From: Cytidiella melzeri
Taxonomy: Eukaryota; Basidiomycota; Agaricomycetes; Polyporales; Irpicaceae
Direction of reading: 5' to 3'
DNA: 64,000 nt
Assembly: GCA_022592445.1 (NCBI GenBank)
Contig: JABYQR010000002.1
Location: forward strand, 310,001-374,000
Numbering within the stretch: the first letter of the stretch is position 1; the number at the start of each line of letters is the position of its first letter. Under the pieces are notes generated by a model. It saw only the letters and a list, made by a program, of their open reading frames with translations. It was not told the DNA's origin and ran no database searches. Of this stretch, positions 46,202 through 58,451 are shown one piece after another. The position numbers were made by a program, and so were the translations under genes.

Positions 46202-48079
46202 GTTCGCGATGCACCCTGCCCAACTCGTCCACGCGTTGACTATTTATTCAGAAGTGCGATCACGGGCTGGTGACACAGCATCAAAAGATTTGTAAATTCA
46301 GAGTAAAGCCTCCCCTTCCTCAATAGGTGGCATTCACTGTACCGCAAGAATGTGATGCACGTCCGAGGCAGACTGTGCCATCCAGCAACAGCCTACCCTC
46401 GTCAACACAACCTTCCTTGACTCCTCCGCCGCTAGCTAGCTCTACAGCCTCTGCAGCTTCCGGGGAACGCTCTAGAAGTTTATTGCCATCCACAATGATC
46501 CTTGGGTTTCTTTTCCCTTGACGGACAGGGATAGGAGCCTGGTTTTTTTTGCACATGATGCTTGGGTGGCTGTGAATCAGCAGTAGTATAATGCCCCATA
46601 CGTCGAGCTTCGCGAATGCCGACAGCTGGATTATTGTAACATTTATAACTATCCATTTCTTGTCATTGTCATTGACGGCGTGCATAACTCCATCACGGGC
46701 CCTGTAAAGCGTACTTGCCGGGTATGCTCATTTGCTCAGGGAATCTAGACAAAGTTTACGAACGGAACGTTGATGGACTGCAGTCTGCAATCGCGATTTG
46801 CAATGAGCCTCTCTTGAGCCTGTCGATCAAAACGTCGTCCAAAAGAAGTATTCATCACCACAGAATGAGCAAGTCAGCAGGTTGGAAGTCATCTCCGCCG
46901 CGGCGGTTTCGGGCGGCGACTCATCGGGATGCCACCCCGAATGTCGGCGCTTATTTGTTTGCCTCGCGCCATCCCGCCATACCGTGCAGGCCCAAGTACG
47001 CATCACCCCGAGCTATACTTTGGAATTCATGGGAAAAAATACGAATGCGTGCGGTGAGAGGCTGGCATCTCAATCCCACAGATTTCAGCGGGCTCATCAT
47101 TTAATAGCAGCGAGGCTTTGGGACATAACATGTCCGGACCTTGCATGACCATTGTTAAAGCGACTTCTTTTCTCTCATCTGTGACCTAAGGACATGCATG
47201 CCGACATGGCCGTCGACGAGACGCAAGAACTGCCTGTCGGTGATGTAATGGCGCTCAGAAAGGACAGCTATGTAGCATTAGGTAACTACCTATTCTCCCC
47301 CTTCCTGCATCGACAAAGGTTTTGGCATCCGGTTTGCCTCGCTGGCCGATGGGCGCGGAAACAAGGCCACAAATGAAACCTCAAACGGGTTCGCTGATTC
47401 CCGGTGCCAATACCAGAACAATGCCGGCTCGGATTATTAAAGGACTACAGGGGTGCAGTGTGGCCGGCGCGTGATGAGTGTATCGCTTTCGGTAGGGCTT
47501 GCGGCATATGATGTGGAACATTTGCCATGAATCACGCACCGCCGCCTTTCAAGACTCGAATTCTAAATCGGCGGACGACTTCTAGGGTTCTCAGTGGCAG
47601 AGGCTAGGGGAAGGTCAGCAGTGCTTCAAAGAGCCCTTCAATCTTTCAGGGTTTCTCTACCATGTCTGACTCCAGCCAAAAGCTGCCAAAAACTGCCCTT
47701 GATCTCCTCGGTACACGAGGCTGTCCTTGGTCATGCTGGGACAGTTCGGGGTCCTGATCATATAGCTCCTCCGTGGTCATGGCACGGAAAACGCCTAGCG
47801 ATTTCAACTCCGCCTTTCAGATATAACCCCCAGTGTGACGCTACTTTCATCCCTTTGCCTTATTCCCACTCTCACACTGCCAAGGCCTCAAAGCTGTTGC
47901 CAACCCGCAAGCCCTTTAAACGTCTGTCTGTATTCTTGGACGGGTCAACATTCAACTAGTATTGTCTTATCTGCCTGCGACGGGTTACCACTGTCTTCTC
48001 CCTATTTCATATCACTCCCTCCCGTCTTCGAGCAGCTTGTCGTCGAACTCGATACTTGACTGCATTTTGGCCCAACACG
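46202..48079. other. Long spacer with no recognised gene
   Basis: Short frames occur on both strands but none has a recognisable motif. The last 100 bp are pyrimidine-rich and probably form the promoter of the next gene. Confidence 0.4.
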
Positions 48080-49484
48080 ATGGCTATCACACGAAGTCAA
48101 AGAAAGCTGGCAGCTGTCCACCCAGGAGGTAAGTTGTCCTTCGCTTGTTCTGGAGCACGATCTGACCCGAGCAATTATAAGGCGATTCACCTCCTCAGAA
48201 TACTCACCAGCACCGAAATGAAGCCGTAGACTCTGATTCGGACAGCGTTGCCATAGATGAAGACGACGGTAAGTCAAGATCATGCAATGGTGCAAGAGTT
48301 CATAAAGGATTTGGTCTCTCATGTGTAATGTACTAGATGAGCAGAGCGAGATTGAGACGACTCCCAACCTCAAAGACAACAACGACAGCGACAACGATGA
48401 CATGGTGTCTGACTGCGGCTCTGATGTCTCCGAACTGACCTCGATTTCCGTCCTCGACTCGCTCATTGAGACCCCGATGGACTCCGACTGGCCGTCGTCA
48501 TCTTCGTCCTGTTCCTTCTCTGAGGATTTCGACGAAGACAGTGAAATGTCAGACGGCGCAAGTTGCGCAGGGTGGTCGACCTTGACAGACACCGGTGACG
48601 GGGACTCGATGTGCTGGGACGCTGACAATTTAGTGTCGAGCAGAGCCAGCACCCCATGTAGCACGGTAGTTGATAATCTTCGCGTCGAGTCAGTGCCCCC
48701 AGAGTCAGAATCCGAACCCGACACTCCCCGTACCACGTCCGCCAGCTGGTCAGACATCGAGGAGGAGCAGGGAGAGGAGGAGATGACTGAGACGTCCTCA
48801 GACACTTCAACTTCTCGCGCTCAATCACCTCACGATGTGGACGATGACGACGGTGGTGAAGAAGAAACCGAGATGTCCTCAGGCACCGTAACCCCTCGTG
48901 CTGAATCGCCCTGCGATTGTGACGACGCTATCTCCGTCGCTACCACGGAAGTTGATATGGAGGACGAGGAGGAAACTGGACCCACTCCTACTGTGCACTG
49001 GCTTAGCGGTCCGCTAGGAACCGAGAGGTCTCACGATCTTCTCTGCGGCCCTATGAACGATGCGACGAAAGCCCACGAAGACTCACAATTCGCGGTGTTG
49101 AGCGCGTGGGGCACGGGAGTGGAAGAGGAAAGCGAGTTCGGCGACAACAACAGCGACGACGACGACGCATTACCGCAAGTCCAAGAGCCTCAGCCTGCCG
49201 CAGCAGCTTCCGAAGAAGACGCAGATTGGCACAAACTCGCCCGACGCCGGGCCTTAACATCTCTAGACATCACTAATTCCGACATCGGCATGGACGAATT
49301 CGAGATCCTAACCAGATCTAGAGCTCCCCGCCTCTCAAGAAAGGATTCGTCCTTCACAACCGGTATGGCAAATCTGAGGAAACGTTTTCTTCCGAACGAG
49401 CGTTCGTTTGCTTCCTTATGCAGGACACCGGAGCCCGAGCCGCAGCTCTTGCCTGAGGACTGTCCCCCCTGTGGGCGCGATTAA
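48080..49484 (+). CDS. Acidic Ser/Asp/Glu-rich protein of unknown function
   Basis: Exons 48080-48128, 48182-48268 and 48337-49484 join in frame and give about 427 residues. The start is basic (MAITRSQRKLAAV). Most of the rest is disordered and acidic, with many Asp, Glu, Ser and Thr tracts and repeated segments (EMTETSSDTSTSRAQSP and EMSSGTVTPRAESP). A less acidic C-terminal part (HKLARRRALTSLDIT to SLCRTPEPEP) may be the conserved core. No domain is recognised. Composition suggests a nuclear protein, which is only a guess. Confidence 0.65.
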
Positions 49485-50187
49485 TCGTCTGATTCCTCCG
49501 CCTCGCAACCACCCATACCCTAATCCGTCAACGACTCTCATTCCTACGCTGCCGAAATACTCATGGGCTTGAGTCCTCTCCTCTTCCAGTACGACTCTAT
49601 CGCGCTTTTTCACCATGCCAGTTCGCTCTAGCTAAGTACCAATGTATGTTTTGTTTTGTCCTATGCCCTCTATGCGTTCAAATGCGAAATTAGCTATGTC
49701 ATCCGTTTTGTTATGCTTACATGTCTCAGGCTGTTAGTTATCACCATATGTATACTCCAATCCGAGTCACTCCTTCCGTCCAGCAGTGTCCGCTCTAGCA
49801 AATACATTCATACCGACTGGGAGTCTGCTCGATAATCTTGCATAGAGGTTATACGACCATCTGAAGTTCGTCACCGGGTGGAGCAAGAAATGGGTTACTG
49901 CAGTGCACTGCCCGGTATGACCATGGCAAGATTGACGTGTCTTAAATCCCAGAGATGGAAGATTTTCCGCCTGTCCTTATATTATATGTGGACAACACGG
50001 TGTATTCAATAACTACGACGACGCAAAGCGTGGAGAAAGAGTATGACCGTGAAACAAACAAGTGACGACGAACGACCAGCCAACGTAGACTACCTGCTTG
50101 AAGCCCGGCCCGTATAGCAGCTAAGCGTCGCTGTGTACCTCGGCCTAAGGTTGAAGACATATTTTAGAGTAAATCGAACTTGGATAC
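49485..50187. other. Convergent spacer, no gene recognised
   Basis: This 700-bp stretch separates the acidic protein gene (plus) and WC-2 (minus). It is 3' flank for both, and no frame is supported. Confidence 0.45.
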
Positions 50188-51753
50188 CTACGAATACCAT
50201 CTCGTTGTAATCATGTCAGGTATATGATCGAAGGCGAGGCTCATGTACGGTGCGCCTGGACCCCCACCTGTGCCTGCACCTGCAGTGCTGGGTCCTACTG
50301 CAGAGGCCAGCGTCCCGCTACTCGTAGATGTCGAAGATTCGCTCCTCACAAGACTGCCACTTGTGTTGGTGCCGCCGACGGTGTGCTGACTGTTTCTCGA
50401 AGAGGCGGATACGGCACTGGAGGGCTCCTTCGGTCCGCGATTCGATTTTGCCCAGCGCAAACCGCAGGCATTGCACAATGTCTTCGGACCGTTTGGACCC
50501 TGTTCATTGCGGAGAAATGTAAGAATATTTCAAAGGGGTGAGAACAGAGAGTACAGATACACCTTGCGCCATTCGGGAGAGTCTGTTCGGCCGCATTTAG
50601 TGCAAACATACATTTCTGTCCCCGTGGCTCTCTTATTCTGGACAAACCTCGATGTGAGATATCTAGCAATCTCTGAAATAGGAGACACACCTTTTTTCTG
50701 GAACCTGAGTCTGCATTGGAATCTAAGTCCTCATCTAGAGGCTGAGACGAAGCTGATCCCGAAACCAAACCAGGAGGTTCGTAAGTGCTGTAAGAAGGCG
50801 GCTGGCTGTTTCTCGACTGGGACACGTGGGGAGGGAACGTGTACGGAAGAGATTGTCCCGTAGGATGATATGATGGTGAAGGGGTAGTAGTAGCCGGTGG
50901 GGCCGTGCGACTCAGTCCTGGCGGAGCTGTCAAGATATCCATACTCTCGGCTTTCGCCTTCGCAGCTTGCAGACGGGCTTGTAGTCGTTCGTTCTCCAGC
51001 TTGAGCTCAAGAAACGTGTTGAGCCTGTACACGAATTAAGTGGCTAGGCTATTGGCATGGTAAAACGAGTGCATACATAGCAGTGTTTCGACTTGGGTAA
51101 GGTTTAGCCATAGCAAAAAAGCATTTGAAGGAGGTGCCAATGTCATCCTGCTGCCTAGAGGTTCCTTCCGAACTATTCATAGAACGTATATCTTGGGTAT
51201 TGAAACCCGTAACTCCAGGTGCGCTATCAGAGCCCGCGACGAAGTGAGGATAACCGTTGATTTCAAACAGCACTTCTTTCGGTATTGCGGTGGGATCCTC
51301 AGAAGTTTGTGTCAGACCGACAGGCTGCGGCGCGGGGAGGCTGGGGTACAAGTCCTTTGATGTCTTGCATCGCAGGCGAGCGTACGCTAGCAAATCTGAG
51401 CGGTTCTGCACAGATTCGGTGAATTGCCGTTGGAAGGTTGCGCGGTCATCCGCTAAAAAGGTGGCAGTTAAGGACAGGTCGAGTCACACATAAGAAGATA
51501 ATGTACCGTTCATTATATCACAGAAGTTTGTATCGATAACCTCCTCGTCTTTCCAACCTAGCAGCTCCTCAACTGCGGGCCCGCAGTACCATACTTGACC
51601 AGTCTGTGAAAGTACGAGCATGATGGCCTCCGTGAGCTCTGAGACGAGAAGGTCTGCCCATCGCTTTCGTTTTGTGAAATCGAACACCAACTGCTGATGG
51701 TTCACAGCGGAGTTAGCGAGGTGTGCTGGAGGGCTGGTCGCCGCTGCAGACAT
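50188..51753 (-). CDS. wc-2: White collar 2 (PAS and GATA zinc finger protein)
   Basis: This is the DNA-binding partner of the blue-light receptor WC-1; the nuclear complex activates light-induced genes. Exon 1 (51507-51753) starts at ATG 51753 and encodes an N-terminal PAS domain (MLVLSQTGQVWYCGPAVEEL, LGWKDEEVIDTNFCDIMNG). Exon 2 (about 51080-51452) completes the PAS region (GTSFKCFFAMAKPY). After it comes a short coiled coil (LELKLENERLQARLQAAKAKAE) and a Ser/Pro-rich linker. A single GATA finger of the white-collar type, C-X2-C-X18-C-X2-C (CTKCGRTDSPEWRKG, CNACGLRWAK), follows and is split by an intron. A Ser/Gly-rich tail ends at 50188. It lacks a flavin-binding LOV motif, as expected for WC-2. 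Confidence 0.9.
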
Positions 51754-53949
51754 GGTGCGAGGTGGTATGAGGTGAAGCTAGACAAACGGAAAGCTTGCCA
51801 GAGCTGGTTGCGACTGCTATTGAAGACTTGAATTTGGCAGACGACGGGTGGTAGCCTAGGATTAGACTGAAGCAATCATCGTAGCAGCGTCGGTCGTCGG
51901 TTGCCAGCGCTACTTCATCCACCCGACAGCAATGTTGCTTGCCAAATAAGGACGAACCGCGCGCATCAGATCGAGAGCGCTATCTCGGTAGCGCCCATTG
52001 GAAGAGTACGCAAAACGATGCTGCGTAAAACCGTCCCGATGTCACAGTGGAACGTCAGCGAGAACCAGTTTTTTTACTAAGCTTAAAGTGCCCCAAAATA
52101 CCCACAAATACCGTTTCGAGTCGCATATATGGTACATCACGTATGCTAGCCAGCTGTCCATTCACGAGTCCGAGTCGGTCGCTGTACAAACGCACTGCTT
52201 GCAGCAGAATTCCGACGGTCCGACAGTAAGCCTCAGGTGAGAGCGCTGCTTGTTATAGCCAGAACACGAACTCCGATGAAACGGAGGGCCCTCACTGATA
52301 CAGAGGAATATGCCAGGGGGCCATGAGATCCCCTGGCCCTATCAAGGAAGCAGTGAAGTCGTGATTTTCATAAAGGGACGGTTACGCACCTTGTAATCCT
52401 TTGTTCGCACTCTATAGTCGTCCAGAGCCACACCATGCGCAGTCATGAGCATAATCTCGGATCTCGCATTCCGGTGGGACACGGTCCTAATGACTGGCGT
52501 TTGCAGTCATGCAAGCGGTCAACCTCGAGGCCGGCCAGACCAATATGTCAGATCTTCTTAGATCCGCTTACACGAGCTTGTGACTGCTGAGTTCTTTGGT
52601 TCACATTAACCGAGACTGTGGAGAGTTCGGCGGAGATGCGAGATATGACGGGCGTAGGGCAAAGAGTACGAGCGAAATATCCAGGGTCCTTAGGATAGAT
52701 TCGAGTCACTGCTGTCGAGTTGTGATGAGCGCAGCCTTGGAGATCAATGCGCCGCACGCATGAGTCATTGTCCATATGGCCTGCTTTGCCTCGGACGACG
52801 CTTCCGGCCTCAGCTTGGCTATGGCTTCACCGTGAACAGCACTTGACAGTAAGGAGTTTCTCTGATTCTGCAGCATCGGACTGATACTCACCATTCGAAA
52901 TTGCACCCGCGCATTAGCAGGGGTCATTTAGGTCGATTGCGGAGGGCGTCTGGTCTCCACCGCCGGGGTAAGGGGACAGACGCATTTGCGGACTTTCGTG
53001 CTCGTAGAAAGTGGGTTCGTCGGTTTCTACGTACAGGTACCCTGGGCATCTCTATGACTCGGACAACCCCAGATCCGAAGCTCGTATGCCCTGCTATATT
53101 GTCACCGCCATATTACAGCGTCAGTCGCTATTCGAGAGGACTCGGAGATGCCAACAAGTATTACGGCGTTGTTAATGCTCCATACCGGATGAATGCTATG
53201 TGCACATTCAAAGAGGGTTAGTGCATCTGAACATATTCACCTGGGAGCAGTCCAGGTTACGCCGCGTGCCAACCTTGAGCACCTCGCTCGAATCCCAATA
53301 ATGCGGCAGGAGTGTCGAAGAACTCAGAAACCCTATTAGCAGCAGCCACTGCTTGTGCCTCAGGCTGTAAGTACGGTATTCAAGTTGCCATGCATCGGTA
53401 ACTCTCCTTTCCCAGCGTATGTGAGTTTGAACATTCCTGACCCGGCACTGTAAAGCAGGTATCAATGTCGGTATGAGGTGGGTATTAGCGGGTGACAAGC
53501 TCAGAAACCAGACAGTGGTCGTGCCTCGTCAACCCCGTCAACGTCGAAAAACGTATTGGTCGTCGGCAACGTACCCGCCGAAGTTTGATCTCCGCGGAGA
53601 TCAGCAGAGACCAGGACCCCTAACACTACCGTTACTTGAAGGATTTCCTGAACTTGCTCACCTTCTACTTTTGCCTGTTGTACGTCCCTTTCGAGCCAGA
53701 GAATGCTCCAGATTGACTCCAGATTGACTCAAGATTGGCTGTAGGCACATTTAGCATTTTAAAGAAATTACTCACAATAATTATTGGAGAAGCGTACAGG
53801 CAACACAAGTAAAATATTCGAAATAGCAGAAACGCATTACCGTAGCGGTCAGGCGCATAACTCTGCCTTGCCCACTAAACCCAGATCATACTCCGCCCTC
53901 AACCGCAGTTCTAATGCACTGCAAGGAAAGTACATTAAAAACGCAACCC
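51754..53949. other. Spacer of about 2.2 kb, no gene recognised
   Basis: The first few hundred bases are the WC-2 upstream region. The rest holds only short frames on both strands without motifs. A short or fast-evolving gene cannot be excluded. Confidence 0.4.
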
Positions 53950-54570
53950 TCACGTTTCTGAGGAAGCTCCGTCCAAATCTCCAGAATCGTCTGCCTCCAT
54001 ATCATCTGTTTCCACTGTAGTGTTCCCGACTTCGTCCAAATCTTCCATGTCAGCGTCGAGATCTTGTCCGTCCTCATCGTCCTCCTCCCCATCATCTCCA
54101 TCTACATCGGAATGCTCGTCTGAAGGTGTGGTACCTCCTGTACCATCTCCGTCGTCATCGTCTCCATCGTCATCGTCATCTTCCGAGGCGTCCGCCTATG
54201 TCCTCCTCTCAATTTTAGCATCATCTACGCGAGGAACCTACTCACATCGTTTTTCTCTTCTTGTTGAGTTAGGCTACGGCCAATTGGAATGAGAAAGTTG
54301 TATCCCCGGTTCTTGATTTCAAGCCTCTATTGAAAGGGTCAGCTAACTGAGGCAGCTAAGATTGAACATAGCGGCGAGCACCAGTTCCTCGAGCTGATCC
54401 TCTTCCTCGCTCAAGTCCTCCATCTCCTTGTTCCTATCTCGGATCGCGTTCATTCTGAATCTCGTGTCGTTATCCATTGGCAATGGCAAGGGGTGAGGCT
54501 GCAGTGGTTTGGGAAGTAGCGATGGAAAAACCGGGGTTCTGGGGACCACTGTCGGTGTTGCTGCGGACAT
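53950..54570 (-). CDS. APC15: Anaphase-promoting complex subunit 15 (Apc15/Mnd2 family)
   Basis: This is a small subunit of the APC/C ubiquitin ligase that promotes turnover of the mitotic checkpoint complex. Exons 54382-54570, 54246-54326 and 53950-54195 are all in phase 0 and give 171 residues. The N-terminal VFPSLLPKPLQPHPLP resembles the FPSLFP start of animal APC15. A helical segment (FRMNAIRDRNKEMEDLSEEEDQ) leads to the family signature NFLIPIGRSLTQQEEK. The C-terminal half is almost entirely Asp/Glu. I chose the donor at 54381 because it gives a normal intron and keeps frame. Confidence 0.8.
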
Positions 54571-55826
54571 TGCTGATGCTGTGCCGGTGGCTGCTGGGCG
54601 TTGGCTTTCTGACCTGTTCCGTTCGCATTAAGCGGCACTGCCGAAGGTGGGATTGTGAGAGGACAAAGAACGAGCGCTTCTCGTGGCGGCTGCGTGATGG
54701 ATATCTTTTTTATTTTTTATTTTTCCATTTTTATCAAACGCATCAGCTCTGTTTCATACTAGCCTATCCCGGGATCTTGAGTCTTGTCAGGGAGCTGTAA
54801 GCTACCTTTGTCTTGTGAGTGATAGTTACGTATGACTCGAGTGTAAGTACGGGAGTATTGATCAGTGATAGATTGACGCCACTGATTTGCGATGATAATA
54901 TGACCCTCTTTTCACTCAGCCTCTTCCATCAATCACACTCTCGTCACATTTAGCGCTAGATCGGCCGCTCAGCTGAGACAAGGTTCCATGTCGAGGGCAG
55001 CCCTGGGAAATCTAAGGTCGACTTGATTCAGTAAGAGCGGACTGTCTGCAAAATTATGATCCTAAGCTGACATACCACAGCAGGAGGCGCAATCCACCCA
55101 TACCAGGATATCAGGTCCCAGCGTCCGGTACGCTACAGTTCTATGGTACGTTACTATCACTGGCGTGCTGGATTTGCTATGCATTCAACATGGGGTCGCG
55201 CAACATAGGTATCCCATATGAAATAGCGGCGGAAAGATTACTTGCCACACGGACAGTACCCGGAGACTCGCAAGTGGTGTGCGCTCTACCCACTTGGCGG
55301 ACCTGTTTTTGGGACAGGTCGGTGGCAGGGAGGTTACACGCATGGTTTACTCGCGTGCCTAGCACTAGGTACCCTCATTCAAGTGTGGTCACTGATACAG
55401 GGCATAACCGGGAAATTGCATATATGGTATGTGCCACAGGAAAGGTTTGGCCATATTTGTTTCACATCCACGCCGCGCTCATTGTAGCTCTTCATTAGTG
55501 ACCGACACGCTGCACCAAATTTTTCTAACGCCCAACTTACCCGTACTAGCCTCCATCTGATTGCATGCGGGATGATGTCTCTAGCTGGCAGGGCGTGCTT
55601 CGGTGGAATCCTCAGGTCCCTCGGTTCCTGCAGCCGAAACTGTATTCGTTGCGGCATCTGACATACTGTGAAAGGGCCCCTTGAAATCCCACTTGCGGAT
55701 GAATGGCGAGGTATATAAGTCTTTGGTACTGTCTACCAAAGCATCCCCCCGTTCATTGACCTCCCCACTACTTTCTTCTACTCCTCTCTTACCAGTCATC
55801 CTTATTCCATCTGGATCTTTGCCGTC
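54571..55826. other. Divergent spacer, no gene recognised
   Basis: This 1.25-kb interval lies between APC15 (minus) and the C2H2 gene (plus). It has some open frames near 55040-55490 without motifs or convincing splice sites. It must hold both promoters. Confidence 0.4.
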
Positions 55827-56455
55827 ATGCCAGCCATCAATAAAGGTAACAAAAGACAGCGCGTCGAGTCGTCTGTGCAAAAGGTACGTGAACATGCCTT
55901 AGTAGCGACACTGTGCTGATCACGAACGTCCTTATAGTATTATTGCAAGGCGTGTGCAATGTACATGAACGGAGACGAGAGAACCATTAAGCAGCGGCAT
56001 GAAAAGAGCCGCAGACACCTTAAGAACACAGAACAGCCGTTGTTGAGCTTCTCCTGTGGAGACTGCACAAGGAAGTAAGTGATCGTCGGTTTGCCGGTGG
56101 ATAATTCTGTTTCTCAAGTAAGGTACACAGGTACACTAGGGAGGATTCTCTCCAGCGACATCGTAAAAGTGCTCACACGCAGGCTGTGGCTGAACACCCT
56201 GAGCCGGAGCCTACGCTGGCAGCCTCGGAGCAGAGTAACAATGCTTCCGACTCTCAAACTGTAGACGTGTCGTCTTCGCCGTCCGAGACCTCTTCTTCGG
56301 CGTCCCCTCCCTCCGAGGCATTCGACTCCACACTATCCACCGCTCCTTCAGCTCTGGATAACTTCGACTACAAAACTATTGACCCTGAAATCCTCGCGAG
56401 TTTCCCAATGTTTCATTCCACGTTTTCCGGTAGCTCAAAGGGCCCCGACTGCTAG
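55827..56455 (+). CDS. C2H2 zinc finger protein
   Basis: The ATG at 55827 opens a basic exon (MPAINKGNKRQRVESSVQK, 55827-55883). Exon 2 from 55938 encodes YYCKACAMYMNGDERTIKQ with HEKSRRH, a degenerate first finger (C-X2-C with spaced His). The third exon completes a standard C2H2 finger (FSCGDCTRKYTREDSLQRH, C-X2-C-X12-H-X4-H). The rest is a Ser/Pro/Glu-rich tail ending SGSSKGPDC at 56455. It is probably a small DNA-binding regulator. No ortholog name is justified. Its length is about 170 residues. Confidence 0.72.
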
Positions 56456-58451
56456 TATCATAATTCGCTACAATTTCCTTGAGCACAGCTCACTTCCCTC
56501 CTGATACTTCTCCCTCGTTTTCAAGCTCGTGTACTAGTTTTCATAGTTGTTGTACACATCTCACTTCCCTACGAATCGTCTCACTACGTACTCCAAGTCA
56601 AAGGTAACACTTCAACAATTCTTTTCGTGCTTGCGGCTGTGATAGGTCGACGTGCTTTGGCAAATACATGGCCTTGTCGGTGAAGGCAAGCTTACAGGCT
56701 GGAAGTGTTGGACAGTCCGGTGAGAAGGAGCCGGGTCGTTGCGAGTGTAGCTTCCTCAATACCAGCATCGTTGGCCTCAGCAGCCTGCCTAACATCAAGT
56801 CCTCGAGGGCTCATATTCTTCCCGCATCCTGACACATAGTCTAGAGTCCAGCATGGCCACTATGTCACCCACTGTCAACGTACGTGGAGCGAGAATAGTG
56901 GAGGACCCTTTTCCGACTGAGGCGGTGGCCGGTGGCAAGTATCCGGGGTCCTCTATCATCGAACGGCCAGCAGTATGGTAACGCAACTGCCCATTGTCCC
57001 ATTTTTCTATTGTTCGAAGATTGATAAAGACGAGTGATATGTGCTTGGGTTTCCTCCTCTGATGGCCTGAGATCAGGGGATTCACCCTCAGGGGAGTCTG
57101 ATAGTATGCGCGGCTCAACGTCCAAAGAGAAAACAGGCCCGACTGACAAATTTGATACCGAAAAAAATTCTGGGTGATCGGAGGGCTCACGTCGAGCCGC
57201 ATGCTCTGCAATACACCGCTTTGTGTCGTAGGACTGCGCAGAGCTAGTCGAAATTCATGGGCATAGATCGGAAGGGCTAACCGGATGTTCCTTTTTTGCG
57301 CGGGGGGTTGGGGGGAGGGGGGATCCGGCCAGAGTCCCTTGACGGCAGGCAGCCAACAACGAGCCCCACATTCCGTCCGCTGTGTATGTAGAGTTTCACC
57401 CCATTTTTACGGATTGTTCAGGTACTGTTGGTGAGACGAACCAGTGGCAACGTGACTTGTTACTTTACCGGATTCAACGTGGGTCCAGAAAAAATCGCGG
57501 AGAGTAGGCTTATCCCAGCCGAACGTCTGCATTTATGGCATGGATTGTAGCAAAAAAAGAATCCATTGGCATAAAACCCACACTATAGAGACGGTATTCG
57601 ACGCGGCGACAAGCGGCCTAAGTTCTGACACCAATCATGAGCGATTACCAGCAGGCGGCGAGAGTTCGGGTTTCCCATTCGTGCGAAGTCTCGGATAAGC
57701 TCGTCTCCAGCCTCAGAGTGCTCTGCTTGCGTCCAGAACAGTGCGAAGGATTAATATCCAATTCTGCTACTACACGCAGTTTGATGACCCAAAAACAAGC
57801 ATCTGGAATGTTCGTAAGTCAGTGCAGGTCGAATTACTGGTAAACGTGTCAAACCTCGTTTTGAAGGCGTTATCACGCTCCCCAAACTGTGTCGTCCACT
57901 GCCTTGCGAGCAACATCCACTGCATCCCGTTTGGCAAGCTGTGCGGGAGGCTGGCAGCGCATATACAGCATTGTTTCCATCGGTTAAGGAAAGTCCCAAT
58001 AAAGCTTGAAGCCGTGCCCTAGATGTCTGGCCCACCCTTGCACAGATAGCAGCCAAGGGCTTACCCTGCAAGGTTCAAGTCAGTCGAGGACAGCCAGCCA
58101 CGCCGTCACCTGGCAAGCCAGTGCGTCCCACTACTGGCAGCAGTTGTCCGGGTTGATTGACACGCTGAAGCAGGTAGGTTGTGTATTTCGTTGTAAAAGT
58201 TACTTCTGGCCACATTCACTGGTCTTGATGGTCGAGCAGGATTTCTTGGTCGTTGTCATTCGCCGAACGCAGATTACTGTGTCGGGGTCAAGACGCGATC
58301 AACAAAGGCAATCGGCATTTTCTAGATCTCGGCTTCCGCCACTCATGAGAGCCGTTCCCCGCGCTCAGCCGGCTCATACTCGACCTCCACTTACAGCCTG
58401 CTTTCTGCCACCACCATCGCTTTCACGACTTCAGTGAAGTATATCGCACCT
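56456..58451. other. Spacer of about 2 kb with unresolved frames
   Basis: Minus-strand frames near 56600-57210 and 57750-58070 are open for 60-140 codons but show no motif and could not be joined. A G-rich tract (GGGGGTTGGGGGGAGGGGGG) lies at about 57303-57322. The final bases are the IVD promoter. Confidence 0.4.

Noticed and set aside
48002..48828. Minus-strand open frames of 120-267 codons
   Set aside because: They are antisense to the acidic protein gene and reflect its biased codon composition.
53473..53727. Plus-strand frame of 84 codons
   Set aside because: It has no motif and no joining exons, and lies in a spacer with many similar short frames.
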